A DNA stretch of 5,035 nucleotides from Dehalococcoidia bacterium. GTDB lineage: Bacteria; Chloroflexota; Dehalococcoidia; Lucifugimonadales; JAGWBF01. Position 1 is the stretch's first letter. Each line of letters starts with the position of its first letter. The position numbers and the translations under genes were made by a program. Below, one piece after another: positions 1 through 5,035 of the stretch. Location of the stretch: positions 1-5,035 of the forward strand of contig JAGWBF010000096.1 in NCBI GenBank assembly GCA_021296025.1, written 5' to 3'. The notes under the pieces are model-generated. The model was given only the letters and a program-made list of their open reading frames with translations, did not search any database and was not told where the DNA came from.

Positions 1-742
1 CATCCAGGGTCACCACCTCGCCGTTCATGTAGTCTGACGCCGCTGATGCTAGGAAGACTGCAATGGGGCCGATGTCCTCGGGCAGTCCCAGCCGGCCCGT
101 GGGGATAGTTGCCCCCGAAGATGGCAGGACACCCTTCATGGCTTCCACACCCTCCGTCGGGATAAAGCCAGGAACTATAGTGTTGGCGGTCACGCCGTAT
201 CTAGCCAGGCTTATGGCCAGTGTCCGCGTAAGCTGTACCATTCCTCCCTTGCTGCACGCGTAGGCGTATATGTCCCGTCCTCCCCGCAATCCAAAGCCGG
301 AAGCTACGTTAATGATCTTACCGTGGCTACGCTCGACCATGTGGCGCGAGACTGCCCGGGCGCAGAAGAAGGCTCCGCTCAGGTTCACTTCCAGGCCGCC
401 TCTCCATTCGTCGTCGGAGATCTCCCAGATGGGTAACTGGGCGTTCTCCGAAGTGCGGCCAGCGTTATTCACCAGGACATCGATCTTGCCAAACTCCTTC
501 AGGACCGCCGTCACCATCTCATTGACCTGGGAGGAGTCGCTGACATCGGTAGCTATGGCCAGAGCCTTTCTGCCGTGGTCGCGTACTTCCTGGGCCGCCC
601 TTTCCAGGGGCGCCTGCCTCCGCGATGCTATTGCAACATCCGAGCCGGCCCGGGCCAATGCCCGTACCATGGCCAAGCCCAACCCGGTCCCGCCGCCGGT
701 AACGATTGTTGTCTTTCCATCCAAGCTCAAGCTTTCCAGCAT
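1..742 (-). CDS. Short-chain dehydrogenase/reductase (SDR), C-terminus cut by window edge
   Basis: Classical SDR, an NAD(P)-dependent oxidoreductase with a Rossmann fold, probably cytosolic. The reverse strand reads 247 codons without a stop and leaves the window at base 2; family proteins are about 250-260 residues, so only a few residues are missing. Visible motifs are the cofactor loop TGGGTGLG (15-22), SRR after the second beta strand (40-42, basic, which favours NADP(H)), D66-V67, NNAG (92-95), and the catalytic set N120, S148, Y161, K165 (YACSK). PG follows the sixth strand (TIVPGF). The substrate cannot be read from the sequence: FabG-like 3-oxoacyl-ACP reductase, gluconate 5-dehydrogenase and glucose 1-dehydrogenase annotations are all common for such proteins. 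The ATG at 742-740 overlaps the birA stop by one base (TGATG), and GAGGT at 753-749 lies 6 nt upstream, so translation is probably coupled to birA. The family call is firm; the specific reaction is unknown. Confidence 0.93.
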   Translation of the reverse strand, partial: MLESLSLDGKTTIVTGGGTGLGLAMVRALARAGSDVAIASRRQAPLERAAQEVRDHGRKALAIATDVSDSSQVNEMVTAVLKEFGKIDVLVNNAGRTSENAQLPIWEISDDEWRGGLEVNLSGAFFCARAVSRHMVERSHGKIINVASGFGLRGGRDIYAYACSKGGMVQLTRTLAISLARYGVTANTIVPGFIPTEGVEAMKGVLPSSGATIPTGRLGLPEDIGPIAVFLASAASDYMNGEVVTLD

Positions 743-1572
743 CAGGAGACCTCAGAGGCGGCTGGTCTGGCTAGGGTTACTTCCCCGGCCGACAGAACTT
801 TGGTCCGCCCGTCTTCAAGCTTGAGCATCAGATTACCCATCTCATTAACATCTTCGGCAAAGCCACAGCAGATATCGCCTTGCCATGACACCTCCACATG
901 CTGTCCCAATGTGTCCAAGCAGGAACGATATTCGTCAAGTAACCTGGGCGCGTCCGGCAAGGCACCACTAGTCCGTGGGGCTGTTCTCTCAAGCTCCAGG
1001 TATAGGGTATCCATCTCCTGGAGGAGTTTGCGCAGCAGGTGCCCTCGATGGACCGCCCCCCCGGTCTCCATTGTTAGGCTGGTGGCCGTTTGGGATATCT
1101 CGGGTGTCTCTGTTGGGTCCAGCGCAACGTTGACGCCGATCCCCACCACAGCGTATTGCAGCTGGTCCGACAGATACGATGGCTCGACCAGGATGCCACA
1201 GAGCTTCTTGCCGTCCACAAGCACATCGTTGGGCCACTTCAGTCGGGCATCCAGCCTGGTGGTCTTGCCAATGGCCCTGACCACAGCCACGCCCGCCAGC
1301 ATGCTTATATAGCCGGCTGCGGTCCCCTGTGGCCTCAAGATGACCGACAGGGACAGGTTGCCCTTGGGAGACACCCATGGCCTGGAAAAGCGCCCACGGC
1401 TGGCCCACTGCTCTTCGGCCACCACCACGGTCCCATTTTCTGCGCCGCCTTCAGCGAGGGCCGATGCTTCATCCATGGTGGATGAAACGCGCTCGAAGTA
1501 GAGAATACGGCGACCTACAGTCTGGGTGTAGATGCCTTCCCTCATTGTGGAAGACAACCAAGAACTCGCCAC
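742..1572 (-). CDS. birA: Biotin--[acetyl-CoA-carboxylase] ligase, monofunctional (no HTH)
   Basis: Attaches biotin through biotinyl-5'-AMP to the lysine of biotin carboxyl carrier domains, for example in acetyl-CoA carboxylase. The 276 residues hold the catalytic domain followed by the small SH3-like C-terminal domain. Motifs: FERVSSTMDEA (26-36), the biotin/ATP loop ASRGRFSRPW (57-66, a variant of the usual GRGRxxRxW with Ser for the first Gly), WVSPKGN, KWPNDV with catalytic Lys112, CGILVE (125-130) and VGIGVNV (143-149). The C-terminal domain spans about 225-267. The N-terminal winged-helix repressor domain of E. coli BirA is absent, so this is a class I ligase that should not act as a biotin operon repressor. 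The GTG start at 1572 has GGAG 5 nt upstream; an ATG nine codons later (1545) lacks such a site but would still keep the whole domain. The gene lies 35 nt after rnpB and is coupled to the SDR. Confidence 0.96.
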   Translation of the reverse strand: MASSWLSSTMREGIYTQTVGRRILYFERVSSTMDEASALAEGGAENGTVVVAEEQWASRGRFSRPWVSPKGNLSLSVILRPQGTAAGYISMLAGVAVVRAIGKTTRLDARLKWPNDVLVDGKKLCGILVEPSYLSDQLQYAVVGIGVNVALDPTETPEISQTATSLTMETGGAVHRGHLLRKLLQEMDTLYLELERTAPRTSGALPDAPRLLDEYRSCLDTLGQHVEVSWQGDICCGFAEDVNEMGNLMLKLEDGRTKVLSAGEVTLARPAASEVS

Positions 1573-1594
1573 GGGAACTCCAAGTGTCGGTTCC
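1573..1594 (-). promoter_or_regulatory. birA leader: Shine-Dalgarno in a possible hairpin loop
   Basis: The leader RNA between rnpB and birA contains GGAAC (1594-1590) and GTTCC (1578-1574), a 5-bp inverted repeat with an 11-nt loop that holds the GGAG ribosome-binding site (1582-1579). The GTG start lies just after the stem. The stem is short and there is no following U-tract, so it is not a terminator. A regulatory role is conjecture; the ribosome-binding site itself supports the GTG start. Confidence 0.4.
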
Positions 1595-1607
1595 AGAAGG
1601 TAATCGT

Positions 1608-2039
1608 GGATCGGACAGGACTATAAGCCGGGTTCTGTACGCAGACATACTTGGCTGCGTGGCGACCATCTATCTAGGTCCCCCGTTTCCGAGGGACTCA
1701 AGCAGCCAACCCGGGAACGGGCCGGGCACCCATCGTTCCCCTATTCGGCCTTGCTCCAGGTGGGGTTTGGCCGCTGACCTGTCGCCAGTCCAGCCGGACG
1801 CTCTTACCGCCCGATTTCACCCTTACCGGGACCTTGCGAATGCTTCAAGAAAGACTTGCTCTCCGTTAGGCATTTGCAAGGGCCTACCCGGCGGTGTGTT
1901 TCTGTGCCACTTTCCGTCATCCCATTGGCTGCGAGAGCCTCCGGGATGCCTGGGAGTTACCCAGCACCCTGCCCGGAGGAGCCCGGACTTTCCTCTCCCC
2001 CAAGGAGTTGGGGCAGCGGTCGCCCGTCCTGCTCGATCC
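1608..2039 (-). ncRNA. rnpB: RNase P RNA, bacterial type A
   Basis: Catalytic RNA of ribonuclease P, which removes 5' leaders from pre-tRNA together with the RnpA protein. Read on the minus strand, the hallmark conserved blocks are present: GAGGAAAGUCCGGGCUCC (1995-1978; P4 5' strand), GUAAGGGUGAAA and GGUAAGAGC in the middle, GGAGCAAGGCC, and ACAGAACCCGGCUUAU (1638-1623; P4 3' strand). The ends 2039-2026 and 1621-1608 pair as a P1 helix with 12 of 14 positions complementary, which fixes both termini and gives 432 nt. P18 is a perfect 8-bp hairpin with a GAAA tetraloop (1697-1678). A 7-bp P16 (GGGAACG/CGTTCCC) is followed by GGGUUGG, the L15 site that binds the tRNA CCA end. The L15/P16 arrangement and overall layout are those of the ancestral A type. 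The RNA sits between the zinc-ribbon gene and birA on the same strand. No U-tract follows it. Confidence 0.98.
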
Positions 2040-2045
2040 AAGGCA

Positions 2046-2074
2046 AATCTAGCACAATGCCAAATAGGGGTCAA
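2046..2074 (-). promoter_or_regulatory. rnpB promoter, extended -10
   Basis: On the minus strand TTGACC (2074-2069), a 17-bp spacer and TAGATT (2051-2046), with TGC directly before the -10 (extended -10). The expected start, 7 nt beyond the -10, is base 2039, which is exactly the first base of the P1 helix. This suggests that RNase P RNA starts without a 5' leader. The site lies in the gap after the zinc-ribbon gene. Confidence 0.85.
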
Positions 2075-2092
2075 GGAAGGGGAATGCAGGCG

Positions 2093-2794
2093 TCAGCTGA
2101 CGAAGAGGATGCGCCCGCAGCTGCTGCAAAGGACCGTTTCGCGCCCGCTCCGCACACGCTGAAGCTGGTGGGTCGGGAGGGCCATCAGGCAGCCCCGGCA
2201 CAAGCCCCGCTCTACCTTGGCGATAGCTTGACCGCCCTTGGCGGAACGCAGATGCTCGTACCGGTTGAGGTCCGCTGGCTGGATCGTGGATGCCATACTC
2301 TTGCGTTGGGACTCCAACTCCTTGACCCTCCTCGCAAGCTGCGACAACTCTTCGCCCAACTCTACCTGGTCAATCTGCCTCTGCTTCTCGGAATCACCCA
2401 GCTCCCCTTCCAAAGAGAGAAGCTTGGACTGGAGCGCCTCGATGGACTCCATGTCCTCCATCAGCCGTTCGTCCACAGCCTGGCTCTGCTCTTTCAAGGC
2501 CTCGGCTTCCTTGCCGATGGCCTCAAGCTCCCGCAGGTTCTTGATGGCGCCACTGTAGAGCTTGGTTTCCTCTTCTTGGAGTTTCTCCTGGATCTTCTGG
2601 TTGTGAATATCCTGCTCGGCGTAGTTAGTCCTTAGCTCATCCAACGATTCCGTCAAGCAGGCAATCTCAAACTCCAGATTGTCCACGTGGGACCTGTCAT
2701 TCAGATGCGATTCTACGGAATCGATCCTGGAACGGCATTCGTTCAGCATCAGGTCCAGTTGTTGTAGGTCAAAAAGCTGCTTTGCGCTAGTCAT
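2093..2794 (-). CDS. Coiled-coil protein with C-terminal C4 zinc ribbon
   Basis: A 233-residue cytosolic protein of the C4-type zinc ribbon family (zf-RING_7, formerly DUF164). Residues about 5-170 are rich in Glu, Gln, Leu and Lys with heptad-like spacing, i.e. a long helical coiled-coil hairpin. The family signature KLYSGAIKNLREL lies at 78-90. The ribbon has two knuckles, C199-x2-C202 and C223-x2-C226, enough to bind one zinc ion. The biochemical function of the family is not established; nucleic-acid or protein binding is usually suggested, and members are commonly found near Nif3-like genes or rnpB. Here it directly precedes rnpB on the same strand, with 53 nt between its stop and the RNA 5' end. 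The ATG at 2794 has no clear Shine-Dalgarno; a strong promoter lies upstream. Length and both domains agree with the family, so the gene looks intact. Confidence 0.93.
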   Translation of the reverse strand: MTSAKQLFDLQQLDLMLNECRSRIDSVESHLNDRSHVDNLEFEIACLTESLDELRTNYAEQDIHNQKIQEKLQEEETKLYSGAIKNLRELEAIGKEAEALKEQSQAVDERLMEDMESIEALQSKLLSLEGELGDSEKQRQIDQVELGEELSQLARRVKELESQRKSMASTIQPADLNRYEHLRSAKGGQAIAKVERGLCRGCLMALPTHQLQRVRSGRETVLCSSCGRILFVS

Positions 2795-2843
2795 GGTGTG
2801 TGTAGGACTGGGGATGCGATCTGGGATGGATACCCCTCGTAGG

Positions 2844-2872
2844 ATTTTAGGTAGAGGTTCCTGCTATGTCAA
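2844..2872 (-). promoter_or_regulatory. Promoter of the zinc-ribbon gene
   Basis: On the minus strand TTGACA (2872-2867, perfect -35), a 17-bp spacer and TAAAAT (2849-2844, five of six consensus bases). The predicted start is near 2837, giving a leader of about 43 nt before the ATG at 2794. The leader has no recognisable ribosome-binding site close to the ATG. Confidence 0.83.
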
Positions 2873-3068
2873 CGAGAACCACCTCTTCAAGTACCGATCG
2901 GGAATCGAAATATCCAGGGTTGGGGCAACGCTGTGCGGGAAGCATCCTACCTTGGAGATGTGTCCGAAATCTCCCATGTTTGGAAAACCCACAGCTACGG
3001 AGCTGATCAAGCCCTGTGCTAGCATTACCTACGGTTAGACACATCTTCTACATGTGATCGGAACTATT
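2873..3068. other. Divergent intergenic region without a recognised gene
   Basis: About 200 bp between the leftward promoter and the recombinase gene. I find no convincing coding frame, tRNA or known RNA here. It holds several small inverted repeats: GGAGAT/ATCTCC (2954-2959 and 2969-2974), AGATGTGTC/GACACATCT (2956-2964 and 3038-3046), and GTTG/CAAC (2919-2922 and 2926-2929). A promoter for the rightward unit should lie here, but no -35/-10 pair stands out; TGTGCTAGCAT near 3016-3026 resembles an extended -10 without a matching -35. Confidence 0.5.
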
Positions 3069-4049
3069 GTGAACGAAGCAATTAATTCATTCTTGAACTA
3101 TCTGGTGGTTGAAAAGGGGTTCTCCAGAAACACCCAGGATGCTTACAAGAACGACCTCAACCAGTTCGTCGGCTATGCCCAAGAAAGCTCAAACGGTTCC
3201 AACGGCACCAATGGCTCATGCCATAGCTGGGGGCAAGTCGATCTCAACCTTCTGACGGATTACGTTTCCAGCCTGAGAAAAAAGAAAGGCTACAGTGAGA
3301 CTACAACCGCCCGGAAGGTAGCAACCCTCAAGTCATTCTTCAACTTTCTAATACAGGAAGAGGCCATCCAACAGGACCCATCCGAATTCCTGAGCATTCC
3401 CAAGGTTGGCCGGAATCTGCCCAAGTTTCTCACCGAGGAAGAGGTGGAATGCCTGCTTCAGCTTGCTGATGCGGGCACAGCCCCGGAAGACACTAGGGAC
3501 AGAGCAATCCTCGAGCTCCTGTATGCCACAGGGCTCCGGGTTTCGGAGCTCATATCCCTGGACGTACATGATGTAAACATCAAGGACGGATACGTTCGAT
3601 GCCTCGGTAAGGGCGGCAAGGAGCGCATCGTTTACATCTACTCAAGGGCGGCCGAGGCGCTGGGCACTTACCTGGAAAATGCCCGGCCTTCTCTCCTAGC
3701 CCATGGGCAAAACGGGAACCACCGGGGCAACGGCAGCAGTCCTTCGTCGAATGGTGTGGACAAGCGAGAGGAAAAGGCCCTCTTCCTGAACCGTCGCGGA
3801 GACAGGCTGACCCGGCAGTGGATATGGGTGATTCTGAAGAACTACGCCGAGAAGGCGGGGTTGAAGAAGACCCTGACTCCCCATACCCTTCGCCACAGCT
3901 TTGCCACCCATATGTTGAGGGGTGGAGCATCTCTGCGTCATGTGCAGGAGCTTCTTGGACATTCCAGCATTACAACCACCCAGATATACACCCACCTGAC
4001 AAACGAGCATGTGCGCCGGGAGTTTGACCGTAGCCATCCCAGGTCGTAA
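3069..4049 (+). CDS. xerD: Tyrosine recombinase, XerC/XerD type
   Basis: Site-specific recombinase of the kind that resolves chromosome dimers at dif with its partner. In a frame counted from the upstream in-frame GTG at 3054 (331 residues), the SAM-like core-binding domain covers about 8-101 and the catalytic domain about 120-325. All catalytic residues are present: R162 (ATGLRVSE), K186 (GKGGKER), H277 and R280 (HTLRH), H303 (LLGHSS) and nucleophile Y312 (IYTHL). The last four have exactly the spacing of E. coli XerD (3, 23, 9). The protein is about 30 residues longer than the usual 298, because of Asn/Gly/Ser-rich inserts near 43-60 and 217-238. I chose the GTG at 3069 because the family motif begins right after it and GGAA lies just upstream; GTG 3054 has no ribosome-binding site. 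XerC versus XerD cannot be decided from sequence alone, and the dif site is not in this window. Confidence 0.92.
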   Translation: MNEAINSFLNYLVVEKGFSRNTQDAYKNDLNQFVGYAQESSNGSNGTNGSCHSWGQVDLNLLTDYVSSLRKKKGYSETTTARKVATLKSFFNFLIQEEAIQQDPSEFLSIPKVGRNLPKFLTEEEVECLLQLADAGTAPEDTRDRAILELLYATGLRVSELISLDVHDVNIKDGYVRCLGKGGKERIVYIYSRAAEALGTYLENARPSLLAHGQNGNHRGNGSSPSSNGVDKREEKALFLNRRGDRLTRQWIWVILKNYAEKAGLKKTLTPHTLRHSFATHMLRGGASLRHVQELLGHSSITTTQIYTHLTNEHVRREFDRSHPRS

Positions 4050-4124
4050 TATCCAATAGGGTGCCGTAACGTACCCAATTGATGCCGTGCCTTCAACTGC
4101 GGCAGCTTGTAAGGAAGGCGCAAG
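4050..4124 (+). promoter_or_regulatory. Spacer with strong Shine-Dalgarno for the RpiB-like gene
   Basis: A 75-bp gap between the recombinase and the RpiB-like gene. AAGGAAGG (4111-4118) is an excellent ribosome-binding site whose best-placed partner, 6 nt downstream, is the ATC codon at 4125. A hairpin GGGTGC/GTACCC (4059-4064 and 4071-4076, one G-U pair) has no U-tract and is probably not a terminator. No clear promoter is seen, so the gene is likely co-transcribed with the recombinase. Confidence 0.6.
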
Positions 4125-4580
4125 ATCAGGATCGCTGTCGGTAGCGACGAACGGACTGTCCTGACTGACTTCCTCGTCGAGGAACTAAAGATGAGGAAGA
4201 TGGAAATAGTTGCCCATGGTGCACTTCTGGACGGTGAGGACCCCAATTGGCCTGTCGTGGCCGGTCGCGTGGCTGCCGAAGTATCTGAAGGTCGCTGTCA
4301 CCAGGGTGTTCTGCTTTGCTGGACCGGAACGGGCGTCAGCATCACAGCCAACAAGGTCCCGGGTATCCGGGCCGCATTGTGCATCGATGCCGAGACCGCC
4401 AGAGGTGCACGCCTGTGGAACGATGCCAACATCCTGTGCATGAGCTTGCGTCTGACCTCTCCGCAGATTGCAAGCGAAATACTCGACGCATGGTTCAGCG
4501 TAGCTGAGGCCGAATCCGAGGAGCTGAACAACATCCAAAAAGTGCATCTCCTGGATAGTCAACGGGCACATCGCACCTAA
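4125..4580 (+). CDS. RpiB/LacA/LacB-family isomerase-like protein, apparent ATC start
   Basis: Member of the ribose-5-phosphate isomerase B / galactose-6-phosphate isomerase family. Read from ATC 4125 it has 151 residues, the usual family length. It opens with RIAVGSD (2-8), matching the first beta strand and GSD loop of RpiB. The frame has a TAA at 4110 and no ATG, GTG or TTG until ATG 4191, where translation would begin at residue 23 and lose that strand. AAGGAAGG stands 6 nt before the ATC. The core motif LLCWTGTGVSITANKVPGIR (63-82) contains the catalytic Cys65, and NDAN lies at 99-102. Relative to E. coli RpiB, the active-site His10 is Glu9 and His99 is Trp98, and the C-terminal Arg133/Arg137 phosphate contacts have no Arg counterparts. 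The substrate is therefore uncertain, and ribose-5-phosphate isomerase activity should not be assumed. A single-base error turning ATG into ATC is the main alternative for the start. Confidence 0.87.
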   Translation: MRIAVGSDERTVLTDFLVEELKMRKMEIVAHGALLDGEDPNWPVVAGRVAAEVSEGRCHQGVLLCWTGTGVSITANKVPGIRAALCIDAETARGARLWNDANILCMSLRLTSPQIASEILDAWFSVAEAESEELNNIQKVHLLDSQRAHRT

Positions 4581-4603
4581 TCGTCTCATGGTCGATGAAG
4601 GAG

Positions 4604-4608
4604 GGAGG
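4604..4608 (+). promoter_or_regulatory. Ribosome-binding site of the small membrane protein
   Basis: GGAGG at 4604-4608 stands 10 nt before the ATG at 4619, within the purine-rich run AAGGAGGGAGG (4598-4608). This is the strongest Shine-Dalgarno in the window and supports the short downstream frame as a real gene. Confidence 0.75.
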
Positions 4609-4618
4609 AAAGTAAATC

Positions 4619-4945
4619 ATGCCCCAAAGAGGTAAAAGCAGGCGGACAGCCGCACGCCAGACACAGCTAGGACAGCATAAGAGGAGACAGACCAGGGGAC
4701 CTTCGGGCACCCCCTCTGCGCCTGAACCCAGACCGGCTGCAGAATCGGTTTCTCCTATAGTAGAAGGTGTAGATCCCGCTGCCCCTTCCATCTCTCAGCC
4801 TTCTGTGCAGAGGCAGAACGCGCCTCGTGGGGCTGAAACGCACCCCGCTGTCTATGCCTACGTGGCCCCAGAGCTAAGACGCATCCTGACCTTCTCCGGC
4901 GCCACCCTGGCGATACTGGTTGCTCTAACCTTCGTCCTGAGGTAG
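4619..4945 (+). CDS. Small basic, proline-rich protein with a C-terminal membrane anchor
   Basis: A 108-residue protein that I do not recognise. Three zones are visible: a very basic N-terminus (nine Lys/Arg in the first 26 residues), a Pro/Ser/Ala-rich and probably disordered middle (about 27-75), and a single hydrophobic segment at about 90-107 preceded by ELRR and ending in one Arg. There is no signal peptide. This layout fits a tail-anchored protein with its N-terminal part in the cytoplasm, where the basic stretch could bind nucleic acid or ribosomes; that role is inference. A strong ribosome-binding site precedes the ATG, and the gene fits tightly between the RpiB-like gene (38 nt gap) and uvrC (5 nt gap) on the same strand. 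These facts make it likely to be real despite lacking a known domain. It might be a lineage-specific membrane protein. Confidence 0.75.
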   Translation: MPQRGKSRRTAARQTQLGQHKRRQTRGPSGTPSAPEPRPAAESVSPIVEGVDPAAPSISQPSVQRQNAPRGAETHPAVYAYVAPELRRILTFSGATLAILVALTFVLR

Positions 4946-4950
4946 TAGCG

Positions 4951-5035
4951 TTGGACCGCCGGGAGTTTGCCCATCGCCTGAGGATCACCCCAGGGAAGCC
5001 GGGCGTGTATCTGCTTAAGGACTCTGCCCAGCAGG
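4951..5035 (+). CDS. uvrC: Excinuclease ABC subunit C, N-terminal fragment (window edge)
   Basis: Start of UvrC, the nuclease that makes both incisions in UvrABC nucleotide excision repair. Only 28 codons are in the window. The sequence LRITPGKPGVYLLKDSAQQ (10-28) is the opening of the GIY-YIG nuclease domain, where the family has the pattern (I/L)PxxPGVYLxKD. The start is TTG at 4951, with GAGG at 4939-4942, 8 nt upstream and lying inside the end of the preceding gene. It begins 5 nt after that gene's stop, so the two are probably translated from one message. The catalytic residues beyond this motif are outside the window. The short length limits certainty, but the motif is distinctive. Confidence 0.85.
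   Translation, partial: MDRREFAHRLRITPGKPGVYLLKDSAQQ

Noticed and set aside
270..1312. Plus-strand open frames of 184 and 245 codons (270-824 and 575-1312)
   Set aside because: Mirror frames of the SDR and birA genes on the minus strand; composition is Pro/Ser/Arg-rich as expected from reading GC-rich genes backwards.
1823..2074. 83-codon minus-strand frame
   Set aside because: Lies inside the RNase P RNA; the conserved RNA blocks and the P1 pairing explain the sequence.
1377..2635. Long plus-strand open frames of about 260 codons (1377-2162 and 1856-2635)
   Set aside because: They lie antisense to rnpB, birA and the zinc-ribbon gene, whose RNA structure and protein motifs are unmistakable; the plus-strand translations show no recognisable domain.
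2904..2960. Possible SRP (4.5S-like) RNA, because of GGGGCAACGCTGTGCGGGAAGCA-like bases near 2921-2943
   Set aside because: The conserved SRP helix 8 sequence (CAGG..AGG.CCGGAAGGAAGCAG type) is absent and no closing stem was found.
3352..3930. Minus-strand frames of 73-116 codons opposite the recombinase
   Set aside because: Shadows of the recombinase coding sequence; the plus-strand frame carries all catalytic residues.
4059..4076. Terminator after the recombinase gene
   Set aside because: The 6-bp stem has a G-U pair and no following T-run, so it does not meet the criteria for an intrinsic terminator.
4191..4580. ATG 4191 as the start of the RpiB-like protein
   Set aside because: No Shine-Dalgarno precedes it, and it would remove the conserved GSD strand that is encoded in the same frame just upstream.

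Overview
The window is ordinary bacterial chromosome with moderately high GC, arranged as two divergent transcription units that meet in an AT-richer gap at about 2795-3068. No mobile element, CRISPR array or tRNA is visible. The gene set and the protein sequences are reminiscent of Chloroflexota, but this is a weak inference; no marker here settles the phylum.

Leftward unit (minus strand, read from 2872 down to 1): a good sigma-70-type promoter (TTGACA, 17 bp, TAAAAT) drives a coiled-coil protein with a C4 zinc ribbon (2794-2093). Its own extended -10 promoter then drives the RNase P RNA gene rnpB (2039-1608). Next come birA, a biotin-protein ligase without the DNA-binding domain (1572-742), and a short-chain dehydrogenase/reductase that leaves the window (742-1). 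Only 35 nt separate the RNase P RNA 3' end from the birA start, with no terminator visible. birA and the SDR share a base in TGATG. The ligase and the SDR may therefore be read from the rnpB promoter, with the RNA cut out of the precursor.

Rightward unit (plus strand): a XerC/XerD-type tyrosine recombinase with all six catalytic residues and two Asn/Gly/Ser-rich loop insertions (3069-4049); a divergent RpiB/LacA/LacB-family protein (4125-4580); a small basic, proline-rich protein with one C-terminal membrane segment (4619-4945); and the first 28 codons of uvrC (4951-5035).

The most noteworthy point is the RpiB-like gene. Homology and a strong Shine-Dalgarno sequence place its start at an ATC codon (4125). 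The first ATG (4191) would remove the whole first beta strand and its GSD motif. The same protein lacks the two active-site histidines and the C-terminal phosphate-binding arginines of classical RpiB but keeps the catalytic cysteine. I see no obviously new multi-gene system; the other observations are modest.
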